Assembly (NCBI RefSeq): GCF_006538705.1
Contig: NZ_BJLP01000024.1
Span: 1-56,198 of the forward strand
From: Cellulomonas uda
GTDB lineage: Bacteria > Actinomycetota > Actinomycetes > Actinomycetales > Cellulomonadaceae
Reading direction: 5' to 3'
DNA length: 56,198 nucleotides
Under the pieces are notes generated by a model. It had not been told where the DNA came from. It ran no database searches and saw only the letters and a list, made by a program, of their open reading frames with translations. Shown here piece after piece: positions 1-9,247 of this stretch. The stretch's first letter is position 1. Each line of letters opens with the position of its first letter. Position numbers and translations under genes: made by a program.

Positions 1-557
1 TCGCCGGCGGCAGGAGCGTCGGCAGCGGCACCGGGCGGCTCGTCGGTCGCGCCGCGGGCGGCACCCGAACCTCGTCCACCCGAGCGCGCGCTCGTCGTGC
101 GCTCGGTCGTGGTGCGCTCGATCGAGGTGCGCTCGGTCGAGGTGCGCGACCCGCTGCGGGACGCGGTGTCCGCGCCGCGCAGCTCGGCGATCCCGAGGTC
201 GGCGACACCGGCGTCGTCGAGGAGGTCCTCGAGCTCGGCGGTCGCGGCCTCGAGGGCGGCGAGGGACTCGTCGTCGAGCGTGACGTCCTCCGCGGCGAGG
301 CTGGCCTCGTGCGCGGTCTGCATCGCCTCGAACGCGGCCCCCGCGACGGCCGTGCGCGCCTCGCGCATGGCGGTGCGGTCGGAGCTCGCCGCCGCGGTGC
401 TCTGCGCGACGAACGCACCGAGCGAACCGGTGAGGGCGACGACGACGAACCCCTGGGCCAGTCGGCGGGGGGTCACACGGAAGGGGCGCGGGCGGGCCGG
501 GACAGCCGCGTGGCGGCCGCTGCCGGACGTGCGCCGGCGCTGCGGCTCGTCATTCAT
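1..557 (-). CDS. Secreted or membrane-anchored protein, N-terminal part (cut by window edge)
   Basis: The reading frame starts at ATG 557 and stays open to base 1, giving about 185 visible residues. A basic N-terminus (about 30 residues, rich in Arg) is followed by a hydrophobic segment (FVVVALTGSLGAFVAQ) at about 35-50 that ends in an Ala-rich, signal-peptidase-like site. Next comes an Ala/Glu-rich helical stretch and then a Ser/Thr/Arg linker made of 15-bp repeats (bases 97-141, repeating ERTS/ERTT). This layout, a helical region then a linker, is common in actinobacterial secreted cell-wall proteins, but the catalytic domain lies outside the window. I therefore do not assign a function. 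The start is supported by a leaderless-type -10 hexamer seven bases upstream. High confidence that it is a gene, low on its role. Confidence 0.72.
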   Translation of the reverse strand, partial: MNDEPQRRRTSGSGRHAAVPARPRPFRVTPRRLAQGFVVVALTGSLGAFVAQSTAAASSDRTAMREARTAVAGAAFEAMQTAHEASLAAEDVTLDDESLAALEAATAELEDLLDDAGVADLGIAELRGADTASRSGSRTSTERTSIERTTTERTTSARSGGRGSGAARGATDEPPGAAADAPAAG

Positions 558-564
558 CGCGTCC

Positions 565-570
565 ACGTTA
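565..570 (-). promoter_or_regulatory. Leaderless -10 element TAACGT
   Basis: TAACGT on the minus strand, then seven bases, then ATG 557. This places the transcription start at or next to the start codon, the same layout as before several other genes in this window. Confidence 0.5.
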
Positions 571-1145
571 AGAACGTTCGGACGGGGGACGGCGTGACGT
601 GAGGTCAAGGTTCTGCGAAGGCTTTCGAGGGCGCTTCGCACATGTCGGACACGCCCGCTGCCGGAGGGCGCGTCGGGCCGTGGACGGGTCGCGCGGCGCC
701 TCGGGGGTGTCGGCCCAGGTCAGTCGGCGGATGTCCCGACGAGGCCGTGAAGAGCGTTCTACATGAATCGGGCAGCCGCTCGCGACGCGCCGGACATCGC
801 TCACCATCACACTTCCGCCACATTTTTCACCCGCTCGGGGCGGCGTGTCGCGCGGGTCACAGTGGGACCTTCACCCGGTCGCGGAGCGCCGCGACCTGCA
901 CAAACGCCCCACCTCTGCGCGAACCGGACATGGCGTCCCGCTCGACGCCGCCGCCGCATCCGCGGCACGGGACGCACGGCAACGGCGTGCGCGCCGTCAC
1001 ATCTCCGCCAGGTGCGGCTAGCCCCTCCCGAGGTGGGTGGCGGCGAGTCAGGTAGCGCGGAGCGGATGGCGCGGAGCCGATGCTGCGGACCGGATGGCGG
1101 AGTCGATGCTGCGGAGCGGGTGGATCGGCCGCGGCGATGGGGTCA
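571..1145. other. Gene-free interval
   Basis: About 575 bases with no convincing coding frame on either strand: the open frames are short, Arg-rich and mutually overlapping. Bases 740-840 are visibly less GC-rich than their surroundings. Bases 1055-1135 hold degenerate repeats of a GCGGA(G/C)CGGATG-like unit, just before the 39-bp repeats. I see no tRNA, recognisable riboswitch or clear terminator. Confidence 0.4.
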
Positions 1146-1260
1146 GCGATGCGGGTGCGCGACGCCCCGCGTCGGTGGGGGTCAGCGGTCCGGGTGCGCG
1201 ACGCCCCGCGTCGGTGGGGGTCAGCGGTCCGGGTGCGCGACGCCCCGCGTCGGTCGCAGC
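1146..1260. repeat. Three 39-bp direct repeats at the 3' end of the GMC gene
   Basis: Units begin at 1146, 1185 and 1224 and share the core GGGTGCGCGACGCCCCGCG. The unit is 13 codons long, so the repeats stay in frame with the minus-strand oxidoreductase gene. The first unit met by the ribosome supplies the last codons (ending HPDR). The stop TGA (1221-1223) falls at a unit boundary and recurs in the next unit. Confidence 0.85.
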
Positions 1261-3161
1261 GCGCCCGGCGCACCGGCCGGGACCACCGGGCGGGCCGGGG
1301 CGACCGGGGCCAGGCGCAGGTAGGGCTCGCCCGGTGCGGGACGCGGGTCGACCTCGCCGCGGTTGGGCCACAGTGCGCACGCGCGCTCGGCCTGCGCGGT
1401 GATGGTGAGCGACGGGTTCACGCCGAGGTTCGCCGAGATCGTCGAGCCGTCGACCACGTGCAGCCCGGGGTGGCCGTGGACGCGGTGGTACGGGTCCACC
1501 ACGCCCTCGTCGCGGGTCCGCCCGATCGTGCACCCACCGATGAAGTGCGCCGTCATGGGCACGTCGACGACCTCCGCGAGGCTCGAGGCCGGGAACCCGC
1601 CGAGCCGCCGCGCCATCGCCCGGTACGCGGCGTGCGCCTGCGGGATCCAGGTGGGGTTCGGCTCGCCCTCCCCCGGCGTCGACGTCAGCCGCACCCGGCC
1701 GCGCCACGTGCGGCGGGGGCGCACGACGATCGACGCCCCGCCCGTCTGCATGACGAGCCCGATCACGGTCCGTTGCGACCAGGACCCGATGCCCAGCACC
1801 AGCGACGCGACCTGCCCGGGGTGCCGCGCGACCGTCCCGAGCCACCGCAGCGCCCGCTCGGCCCGCGCCCCACCGGGCCGCCCGTCGACCGGTGCGCCCG
1901 CGCCGCCGCCCGTGCGAGTGCGACCCGCGGTGAGGGCCGTGGAGAGCAACCCCATGAGGTTCGACCCGCGTCCGTACCGCACGGGCTCGAGGTGGGTGCG
2001 CTCGTCGAGCCACACGGACGACGTGATGGCGACGCCGCGGGTCAGGTCGGGCGCCGAGCGCCGGTCCCGCCACCGGGCGACCGCCCCGCCGAGCGCCTCG
2101 GAGTTCGTCCGCGTGAGGTGGCCGAGCCGGTCGGACAGCTCGGGCAGCACGCCGTCGGCCTTGAGGCGGTGCAGGAGCGCCTGCGTCCCCCACGCACCGG
2201 CGGCGAGCACGACCTGCCCGGCGCGCAGGGTCCTGCGGCCCCGGCGTGGGTGCCCGGTCGCGGCGACGTCGACCTCCCACGTCCCGTCGGCGGCGGGGCG
2301 CACGGACGCCACGGTGGTGAGCGCACGGACGCGCGCGCCCGCACGCTCGGCGAGCGCGAGGTAGTTCGTCGTCAGCGTGTTCTTCGCGCCGAACCGGCAG
2401 CCCGTCATGCACGCGCCGCACTGCGTGCACCCGCGACGCTGCGGCCCGACCCCGCCGAAGAACGGGTCGGGCACCGCCTGGCCGGGCTCGAGCCGTCCGT
2501 CCCGCCCGAACACCACGCCGACCGGCGCGAGGCGGAAGGACGCCCCGACCCCGAGGTCCTGCGCGGCGCCGCGGACCACCTCGTCGGCCGGTGTGGTGCT
2601 GGGGTTCTCGACGACGCCGAGCATGCGCCGCGCCTGGTCGTAGTGGGGCGCGAGCTCGGCGCGCCAGTCGGTGATGCCCGCCCACTGCGGGTCGTCCCAG
2701 AACTCGTCACGCTCGGGCTCGTACAGCGTGTTCGCGTAGACCAGCGAGCCGCCGCCGACGCCCGCGCCGGCGAGCACGACCACGTCGGGCAGCACGTGGA
2801 TCCGCTGGATGCCCGTGCACCCGAGCCGCGGCGCCCACAGGAACCGCCGCACGTCCCAGGACGTGCGCGGCAGCGTGTCGTCGGTGAAGCGCCGGCCTGC
2901 CTCGACGACGAGCACGCGGTAGCCCTTCTCGACGAGGCGCAGCGCCGCGACGCTCCCGCCGAAGCCGGATCCGACGACGACCACGTCGGCGTCGAGCGGG
3001 TCGTCGGCACGCTCGTCGGCGTGCTCGTCGGCGTGCTCGTCGGCACGATCGTCGGCCTGGTCGTCGGCACGCTCGTCGTCGGCGACGACGCCCGGCGCCC
3101 GGGGCGCGGCGGGGTGCGCGGGCGGGTGCGACGACGTCGTCGTGGTCCGGGGGGCGCTCAC
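1221..3161 (-). CDS. GMC-family FAD-dependent oxidoreductase (cholesterol-oxidase-like)
   Basis: About 646 residues from GTG 3161. A dinucleotide-binding motif GSGFGGS (about 64-70) follows an acidic linker. A second conserved GMC block (AGAGVGGGSLVYAN) lies near 131-144, and the C-terminal GMC signature (VVDGSTISANLGVNPS) near the end. Residues 245-255 hold a Cys cluster, CTQCGACMTGC, seen in the bacterial cholesterol-oxidase-like subgroup. The likely reaction is FAD-linked oxidation of an alcohol, possibly a sterol-like one; the substrate is not readable from sequence. The N-terminal 60 residues are low-complexity (Asp/Glu/His/Ala) and come from 12-bp tandem repeats at about 3005-3086, so the true start is less certain than the domain. 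It is divergent from the PCMT-like gene, with 111 bases between them. Confidence 0.85.
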   Translation of the reverse strand: MSAPRTTTTSSHPPAHPAAPRAPGVVADDERADDQADDRADEHADEHADERADDPLDADVVVVGSGFGGSVAALRLVEKGYRVLVVEAGRRFTDDTLPRTSWDVRRFLWAPRLGCTGIQRIHVLPDVVVLAGAGVGGGSLVYANTLYEPERDEFWDDPQWAGITDWRAELAPHYDQARRMLGVVENPSTTPADEVVRGAAQDLGVGASFRLAPVGVVFGRDGRLEPGQAVPDPFFGGVGPQRRGCTQCGACMTGCRFGAKNTLTTNYLALAERAGARVRALTTVASVRPAADGTWEVDVAATGHPRRGRRTLRAGQVVLAAGAWGTQALLHRLKADGVLPELSDRLGHLTRTNSEALGGAVARWRDRRSAPDLTRGVAITSSVWLDERTHLEPVRYGRGSNLMGLLSTALTAGRTRTGGGAGAPVDGRPGGARAERALRWLGTVARHPGQVASLVLGIGSWSQRTVIGLVMQTGGASIVVRPRRTWRGRVRLTSTPGEGEPNPTWIPQAHAAYRAMARRLGGFPASSLAEVVDVPMTAHFIGGCTIGRTRDEGVVDPYHRVHGHPGLHVVDGSTISANLGVNPSLTITAQAERACALWPNRGEVDPRPAPGEPYLRLAPVAPARPVVPAGAPGALRPTRGVAHPDR

Positions 3162-3272
3162 CCGCCTAGTGTCGGTGGTGAGCGCGGCGTGCGCCGCCAC
3201 CGCCACGTGCGGCGCGCGCCGTCCCGGACGGAAGCGGACGTACCACCTCGCCCGAGGCGACGGAGGCGGCGA

Positions 3273-3977
3273 ATGCGCGGTGACGGACCTGGCGACGAGC
3301 ACGGCCGAGCTGACGGGCACGGCCGAGTTGACGGGCACGGCCCAGGTGACGAGCACGGACGAGGCGACGAGCGCGACGGCACGCACGAGGCACCCGCCGC
3401 GAGCCCGCGGGTCGCGGACGCGATGCGGGCGGTGCCGCGCGCGGACTTCCTGCCGCCGGCGCAGCGCGGCAACGCCACGCAGGACCAGGCGCTGCCGCTG
3501 TGGCAGGGGTCGACGTGCTCGCAGCCGAGCACGGTCGCGGCGATGCTGCGCCTGCTGGACGTGCCGCGCGGCGCGAGGGTGCTCGACGTGGGCGCGGGCT
3601 CGGGCTGGACGACGGCGCTGCTCGCGTGGCTCGTCGGGCCGCAGGGCGAGGTGCTGGGTCTGGAGCTGGAGCCGCAGATCGCGCAGTGGGGCGCGCAGAA
3701 CCTCGAGCGGTTCGTCGCGCAGCACCGCGCCGAGGTGGGTCGCGCGCGGCTCGAGCGGGCCGAGCCGCGCACGGTCGGGCGCCCGCGCGCGGGCGGGTGG
3801 GACCGGGTGCTGGTGTCGGCGGCGGCGCGGACCGTCCCCGACGTGCTCGTCGGGATGCTCGCTGACCCCGGGCGGCTGGTGCTGCCCGTGCGGTCGACCA
3901 TGCACCTCGTCGTGCGGGCGGACGGGCAGGTCAGCGTCTCGACGCACGGCTCGTACGCGTTCGTCCCGCTGCGCTGA
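3273..3977 (+). CDS. Protein-L-isoaspartate O-methyltransferase-like SAM methyltransferase
   Basis: 234 residues from ATG 3273, with GGAGG six bases upstream. The SAM-binding motif LDVGAGSGW is at about 104-112. It is preceded by the PCMT-type substrate segment (STCSQPSTVAAML) near 84-96, matching the family's ISQPS motif. PCMT proteins methylate isoaspartyl residues so that aged proteins can be repaired in the cytoplasm. The first 50 residues are Gly/Asp/His/Glu-rich and encoded by 18-bp tandem repeats (about 3294-3372), which is not part of the family fold. The gene is transcribed away from the GMC oxidoreductase and ends just before the duplicated RNase H tail. PCMT-like rather than proven PCMT, because related methyltransferases share these motifs. 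Confidence 0.8.
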   Translation: MRGDGPGDEHGRADGHGRVDGHGPGDEHGRGDERDGTHEAPAASPRVADAMRAVPRADFLPPAQRGNATQDQALPLWQGSTCSQPSTVAAMLRLLDVPRGARVLDVGAGSGWTTALLAWLVGPQGEVLGLELEPQIAQWGAQNLERFVAQHRAEVGRARLERAEPRTVGRPRAGGWDRVLVSAAARTVPDVLVGMLADPGRLVLPVRSTMHLVVRADGQVSVSTHGSYAFVPLR

Positions 3978-4020
3978 CCGGACGCCGCCGCACCCGAGCG
4001 CACCTGGCCCCCCGGACCAC

Positions 4021-4419
4021 AAGAGCGGGTCCATCCCGACGAGACCGGGGTTGCTCCGGGTCCCAGCCGCCGAAGCCGGAACAAGCACGGCCTCGGCAGG
4101 CGCGTCCCCGACGAGACCGGGGTTCCTCCGGGTATCCACGCTCGAACCCGGAGCAACCACGGGGTCGACGACGGTGGGGTCGACGACGGTGGGGTCGACG
4201 ACGGTGGGGTGGGTGACCTCAGTGGCGGCGACCGTGGGGTCGGGGTGGGGTCGGGATCAGAAGAGCGGGTCCATCCCGACGAGACCGGGGTTGCTCCGGG
4301 TCCCGGCCGCCGAAGCCGGAACAAGCACGGGCTCGGCAGGTGCCTCCCCGACGAGACCGGGGTTGCTCCGGGTATCCGCGCTCGAAGCCGGAGCAACCAC
4401 GGGGTCGACGACGGTGGGG
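4021..4419. repeat. 240-bp tandem duplication at the 3' end of the RNase H gene
   Basis: Bases 4021-4179 and 4261-4419 match at about 150 of 159 positions with exactly 240-bp spacing. The second copy encodes the last 53 residues of the RNase H protein. The first lies beyond its stop codon and is not translated as part of it. Each copy contains two sub-repeats built on GACGAGACCGGGGTT, each able to pair with a nearby CCGGAGCAACC-type arm. Bases 4160-4209 add three 15-bp units (GGGGTCGACGACGGT). Confidence 0.9.
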
Positions 4420-4949
4420 GCGGTGGCCTCGGAGTCGACGGCGGGGGCGGTGGCTCCGGAGTCGACGGTGGGGGTGGGGGGCGCGGACGTGGGGGGTGGG
4501 GGGAGGGTGCCGGCGCGGGCGGCGCGGGCGGCGATGCCCGCGAGCTCGTCGGCGCGCTCGTTGAAGCGGTCGCCGCGGTGGCCGCGCACCCACGAGAACG
4601 TGACGGGACCGGTGCGCTCGCGGATCGCCTGGTCGATCGCCTGGACCAGCGCGAGGTTCTGGACCGGGCCGCCGCTCGCGGTGCGCCAGCCGCGCCGGCG
4701 CCAGCCGTGCACCCACTCCGACGAGCACTTGATCGCGTACTGCGAGTCCGCCTCGATGCGCAGCGGCTCGGGGCCGGGGTGCGCGAGGACCGCCTCGAGC
4801 ACGGCCGTGAGCTCGGCGACCTGGTTGGTGCCGGAGGGTGCGCCGCCGCTCGCGCTCGTGCCGTCGTGGTTGGCCCACGCCCAGCCGATCGCGCCGCCGG
4901 GGTTGCGCAGGCAGGAGCCGTCGGTGCTCACGGTGATCATCGGCGCCAT
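4257..4949 (-). CDS. rnhA: Ribonuclease HI with repeat-derived C-terminal tail
   Basis: 230 residues from ATG 4949; the core fold ends near residue 145. The catalytic carboxylates are visible: D10 in STDGSC, E46 in QVAELTAV, D68 in IEADSQYAI and D134 in RADELAG, with the conserved H124 in VRGHRG. RNase HI cuts the RNA strand of RNA-DNA hybrids during replication and repair. The last 85 residues are a Pro/Ala/Thr-rich tail ending in two TRSNPGLVG repeats from the duplicated palindromic DNA; typical RNase HI proteins lack this tail. No good ribosome-binding site is visible before ATG 4949, and ATG 4940 is an alternative. Confidence 0.9.
   Translation of the reverse strand: MAPMITVSTDGSCLRNPGGAIGWAWANHDGTSASGGAPSGTNQVAELTAVLEAVLAHPGPEPLRIEADSQYAIKCSSEWVHGWRRRGWRTASGGPVQNLALVQAIDQAIRERTGPVTFSWVRGHRGDRFNERADELAGIAARAARAGTLPPPPTSAPPTPTVDSGATAPAVDSEATAPTVVDPVVAPASSADTRSNPGLVGEAPAEPVLVPASAAGTRSNPGLVGMDPLF
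4361..4398. repeat. Perfect 11-bp inverted repeat inside the RNase H 3' end
   Basis: GGTTGCTCCGG (4361-4371) and CCGGAGCAACC (4388-4398) flank a 16-base loop. The equivalent in the other copy (4121-4131 with 4148-4158) has one mismatch. The unit resembles a small palindromic (REP-like) element that has become coding sequence. Confidence 0.8.
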
Positions 4950-5227
4950 TGTCCGGCACGGCGCCCGGCCCGCGCGCCGCGCGTCCACGGCGAGCACCGA
5001 CGGCCGGCGCGTGGTCGGACGGCCCGTGGGCGTCCGGCGGGCGGCCCCGCGCGCGGGTCGCCGCGTACCGGGCATGTCCCCCAGGCGCGACACAAGTGTT
5101 TCGATCTGGTTACAAACGCCCGGAGAGCTCTACCGATCAGTAACGTGCCCCGCACGTCTGCTCCTTGCCGCCCATGACGGCCGGCACGGCACCGCCGACG
5201 TCCCGAGAGATCCACGAAGGGGCACGC

Positions 5228-8200
5228 ATGTCACGACCAGTCCGGCGACCAGTCCTCGCCTCAGCCACAGCGGTGTCCGTCGCGCTCACGAGCGCGCTGC
5301 TCGCCACGTCCGCCACGGCCACGCCGTCCGGTCCGGACCTCTCCGACCGCCCGGACGCGTCCCGGGTCTCGACGACCCTCGCCGAGGCGCGCAAGACCAT
5401 CGGGTTCTCCACCGACGACGGCCGGATCACGGCGCTCGTCGAGCTCGACACGGCCACGGGCGTCGAGGTCGCGGCGCAGGGTGCCGACGCGGTCCTCGAC
5501 GCCGCCGAGACGACCGAGGCGCTCGCGCAGGACGTCGTCCCCGCCGAGCTCACCGCGAAGAACGCGGACTCGGCCACCCCCAAGCGGCTCGGCACGGTCA
5601 CCAACCTCATGGCGGGCACGCTCGTCACGGGCGACGCGGAGAAGATCGCGGCCCTCGCCTCGTCGGACAAGGTCACGGCGATCTACCGCGTCGCGACGAA
5701 GAAGCCGATGAACGCGGGCAGCGACACGTTCACGCGCGCGCTGCAGACCTGGCAGGACACGGGCAACACGGGTGAGGGCGTCTCGATCGCCGTCATCGAC
5801 ACGGGCCTGGACTACACGCATGCCGCGTTCGGCGGTGCGGGCACGCAGGACGCGTACGACGAGGCGTACGGCGAGGACGGCACGCAGCCGGTCGACCCGT
5901 CGTGGTTCGACGCGGCCAAGTACGCGGGCGGGTACGACTTCGTCGGCCCGGACTACGACGCGAGCCTCGAGGAGCCGGGCTCGACGGACGTCCCGGCGCC
6001 CGACGAGAACCCGATCGACTCGCTGTCGACCTCCCCGAACTCGGGCCACGGCACGCACGTCGCCGGCACGGCCGCGGGCTACGGCGTCGACGCGGCCGGT
6101 GAGACGTTCGAGGGTGACTACTCCGAGCTCACGGACCTCTCGGACTGGAAGGTCGGCCCGGGCTCGGCGCCGCATGCCTCGATCTGGGCGTTCAAGGTGT
6201 TCGGCGACATCGGCGGCTCGACGGACGTCACGGCCCTCGCGCTCGACCGCGCGGCGGACCCGAACGGCGACGGTGACCTGTCCGACCACGTCGACGTGGT
6301 CAACATGTCGCTCGGCTCGGACGGCTCCCCGGCGGACGACCCGGACAACGTGCTCGTCGACCGTCTGACGAACCTCGGCGTGGTCGTCGCGGTCGCGTCG
6401 GGCAACGCGGGCGACATCACCGACGTCGGCGGTGCGCCGGGCAACGCTGCGAGCGCGCTGACGGTCGCCAACTCGGTGGCCGCGCCGGTCCTGGACGCCG
6501 CGCGCGTCGAGGACGCGTCGGACGCCGCGCTGGAGGGCCGGACGTTCGCGGGCCAGAACTCGGTCGCGTACGCGGGTGCGGACGTCACCGCGCCGGTCGT
6601 GTCGCTGGGTGAGACGTTCGACGGGTGCTCGGCGTTCACGACCGAGCAGGCCGCCGCGGTCGCGGGCAAGATCGCGTACCTGTGGTGGGACGAGACGCCG
6701 GCGCGTGTGTGCGGCTCGGTCGCCCGCTTCAACAACGCGACGGCCGCGGGTGCCGTGGGCGTCGTGCTGCCCACGGACGTCGCGGTCTTCTCCGCGGGCA
6801 TCTCGGGCAACGCGGCGATCCCCGGCTTCCAGATGACGCGGACGACGACGGAGGCGCTCCTGCCCGAGATCGAGGCGGGCACGCTCACGCTCACCATCGG
6901 TCCGGGCCTCGCGATGCGCGGCGCGCAGGACGGTGCTGCCGACCTGCTCAACTCGAGCTCGTCGCGCGGTGTGCACGGCTCGCTCGGCATCGTGAAGCCG
7001 GACGTCGCGGCGCCCGGCACGGGCATCCTGTCGGCCGCGTCCGGCGGCGGCGCCGCCGGTCACGTGCTCTCGGGCACGTCGATGGCGACCCCGCACGTCG
7101 CGGGCATCGCGGCACTGGTCCGCGCGGAGCACCCGGGCTGGACCGCCGCGCAGGTCAAGGCGGCGGTCATGAACACCGCGACGCACGACGTGACGACCGA
7201 GGCCGACGGCGGCGGGATCGCCTACGGCCCCGAGCGCGTCGGCTCCGGCCGCGTGGACGCGCTGGCCGCGGTCAGCACGGACGTCATCGCGTACAACTCC
7301 GACGACGCGAACCTCGTGTCGGTGTCGTTCGGCGTCGTCGACGTGGCGGACGAGGTCGTGACCCGCAAGGCCACGCTCAAGGTCGCCAACTACGGCACCA
7401 CGGCACGCACGTACGACACCGCGTTCGTCGCGGCGTCCACGGCGGGCGGCGCGTCGGTCACCGTCTCGCCCGCGCAGGTCACGGTGCCTGCGGGCGGCAA
7501 GGCGGCGACGGTCACGCTGACCCTCACGGCCGACCCGAGCACGCTCGAGCGCGAGATCGACCCGACGCAGGAGACCACCCAGTTCGGCGAGGAGCGCGAG
7601 TACGTCACGACCCTCTCGGGCCGTGTCGTCCTGACCTCCACGGACGACGACCAGGAGCTGCGCGTGCCCGTCCAGGCCGCGCCGCGCCTCGTCGCCGACC
7701 TGTCGGCGTCGAAGGTCACGTTCACCGACGGCTCGTCGGCCGCGGAGCTGGGGCTCTCGGGCCGCGGCGTCGACGCGGGCGGCTGGACGTCGCTCACGTC
7801 GCCGCTGATCCTGGCGCGCACGAGCCCCCGCCTCGAGCGGGACGCGTCGCTGACGACCTCGGCGTCGGCGATCGCGTCGGGCGACCTGCGGTACGTCGGC
7901 TGGTCGTCGAACGCGCAGTACTTCGAGTCGCTCGGCATCCCGAGCGACTACGCGACGCTCAACATCGGCATCGCGACGGACGGCGACTGGGCCTCGATCG
8001 GCACCACGATGATCCCGGTGATCGACACGGACATCGACGGTGACGGCGAGGCGGACCTGCAGTCGATCGTCACGAAGTACGACCCGGAGGTCGACGTCAC
8101 GGTCGTGCTCACGTACGACCTGCACGCGGACCCGTCCGACGGACCGGTCGACGTGCAGTACGCCAACGGCGTGACCGGTGCCGACACCGGGCTGTTCGAC

Positions 8201-9076
8201 AGCAACGTGGTCGTCGCGCCGATCGGTCTGGAGTACGCGGGCATCGAGTCCGGTGCGACGCCGACCGTCCAGGTGTGGACGTACTCGCCGTACGCCCGCG
8301 ACGAGGTCGTCGACTCGGTCGCGCCGTTCACGGTGTCGCCGTTCGACGCGCCGTTCTGGTTCGAGACGCAGGACTTCGTCCTGTCCGTCGGCGACGACGG
8401 CGTCTCGATCCCGGTACACCGCTCGGCGACCGCGAAGTCCGGCAAGCTGCTCGTCCTGCAGCACCACAACGCGGGCTCGGCGCGCGCGCAGGTCGTGGAC
8501 GTCAGCGTCCCGGTCCGCACGGCGACGAAGCTGGCGTTCACGCCGGGCAAGACGCACGCGGACAAGGCCACGCTCACCGCGACGGTCTCCCCCGCGGCGG
8601 CGGGCAAGGTCGAGTTCTTCGACGGCCGCACGTCGCTGGGCAAGGTGACGGTCTCGAGCGGCAAGGCCACCAAGCAGGTCGCGGTGACCCTCGGGTCGCA
8701 CTCCTACAAGGCGGTCTTCACGCCGACGAGCCCGACGGCGTACGGCTCGTCCGGCTCGGCGGCGGTCAAGGTCACGAAGTCCGCGACCACGACCTCGCTG
8801 ACGCTGTCGCCGACGACCGTGAAGAAGGGCACCTCCGCGAAGGCGGTCGTCACGGTCAAGAGCACGTCGAAGCCGCCGACCGGCAAGGTGGTCATCAAGG
8901 AGAACGGCAAGGTGATCGCGTCGGGGACGCTCAAGGTCTCCGGCACGACCGGCAAGGTCACGATCACGCTGCCGAAGACGCTGGCGGTGGGCAAGCACTC
9001 GCTCACGGCGTCCTACGCGGGCTCCGGCTACACCGGCAGCTCGTGGAAGACGGCGACGCTCACGGTCACGCGCTGA
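5228..9076 (+). CDS. Secreted subtilisin-like serine protease (S8) with PA and Ig-like domains
   Basis: 1282 residues from ATG 5228, with AAGGGG upstream. A signal peptide (about 1-32, ending TSATATP) is followed by a propeptide-like region. The catalytic domain carries Asp191 in VIDTGLDYTH, His274 in GHGTHVAGT and Ser618 in GTSMATPHVAG. A protease-associated (PA) insert lies between His and Ser (about 440-560). After the catalytic domain come beta-rich regions and two Ig-like (Big_5-type) repeats near the C-terminus (about 1100-1282), rich in Lys/Thr/Val. The protein is probably exported and digests extracellular protein; the Ig-like modules may tether it to wall or substrate. The layout matches large actinobacterial S8 proteases. 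A strong hairpin terminator follows. Confidence 0.93.
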   Translation: MSRPVRRPVLASATAVSVALTSALLATSATATPSGPDLSDRPDASRVSTTLAEARKTIGFSTDDGRITALVELDTATGVEVAAQGADAVLDAAETTEALAQDVVPAELTAKNADSATPKRLGTVTNLMAGTLVTGDAEKIAALASSDKVTAIYRVATKKPMNAGSDTFTRALQTWQDTGNTGEGVSIAVIDTGLDYTHAAFGGAGTQDAYDEAYGEDGTQPVDPSWFDAAKYAGGYDFVGPDYDASLEEPGSTDVPAPDENPIDSLSTSPNSGHGTHVAGTAAGYGVDAAGETFEGDYSELTDLSDWKVGPGSAPHASIWAFKVFGDIGGSTDVTALALDRAADPNGDGDLSDHVDVVNMSLGSDGSPADDPDNVLVDRLTNLGVVVAVASGNAGDITDVGGAPGNAASALTVANSVAAPVLDAARVEDASDAALEGRTFAGQNSVAYAGADVTAPVVSLGETFDGCSAFTTEQAAAVAGKIAYLWWDETPARVCGSVARFNNATAAGAVGVVLPTDVAVFSAGISGNAAIPGFQMTRTTTEALLPEIEAGTLTLTIGPGLAMRGAQDGAADLLNSSSSRGVHGSLGIVKPDVAAPGTGILSAASGGGAAGHVLSGTSMATPHVAGIAALVRAEHPGWTAAQVKAAVMNTATHDVTTEADGGGIAYGPERVGSGRVDALAAVSTDVIAYNSDDANLVSVSFGVVDVADEVVTRKATLKVANYGTTARTYDTAFVAASTAGGASVTVSPAQVTVPAGGKAATVTLTLTADPSTLEREIDPTQETTQFGEEREYVTTLSGRVVLTSTDDDQELRVPVQAAPRLVADLSASKVTFTDGSSAAELGLSGRGVDAGGWTSLTSPLILARTSPRLERDASLTTSASAIASGDLRYVGWSSNAQYFESLGIPSDYATLNIGIATDGDWASIGTTMIPVIDTDIDGDGEADLQSIVTKYDPEVDVTVVLTYDLHADPSDGPVDVQYANGVTGADTGLFDSNVVVAPIGLEYAGIESGATPTVQVWTYSPYARDEVVDSVAPFTVSPFDAPFWFETQDFVLSVGDDGVSIPVHRSATAKSGKLLVLQHHNAGSARAQVVDVSVPVRTATKLAFTPGKTHADKATLTATVSPAAAGKVEFFDGRTSLGKVTVSSGKATKQVAVTLGSHSYKAVFTPTSPTAYGSSGSAAVKVTKSATTTSLTLSPTTVKKGTSAKAVVTVKSTSKPPTGKVVIKENGKVIASGTLKVSGTTGKVTITLPKTLAVGKHSLTASYAGSGYTGSSWKTATLTVTR

Positions 9077-9117
9077 CCCTCACCCGCGCGTCGGCCTGAG
9101 TCGACGACGTGGACCGC

Positions 9118-9161
9118 GACGGGGTGTCGCGGCGGGCTCCGGCCCGCTGCGGCACCCCGTC
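9118..9161 (+). terminator. Hairpin terminator after the protease gene
   Basis: A 20-base arm (9118-9137) pairs with 9142-9161 around a TCCG tetraloop. The two imperfect positions are G-U pairs in RNA. There is no T-run, as is usual in high-GC actinobacteria. Confidence 0.85.
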
Positions 9162-9247
9162 CGTGTGTCCGCCGGAGCCTGGCAGCCGCGCGGAGCAACT
9201 CGGTGCATGTGTCTCATGTCACGTCCCGGCCGTGCCGATGACGGGGC

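Noticed and set aside
5090..5160. GGTTAC...GTAACG pair before the protease gene as an MtrA site or c-di-AMP riboswitch
   Set aside because: Spacing of the half-sites is too wide for an MtrA box, and no ydaO-type conserved core could be found.
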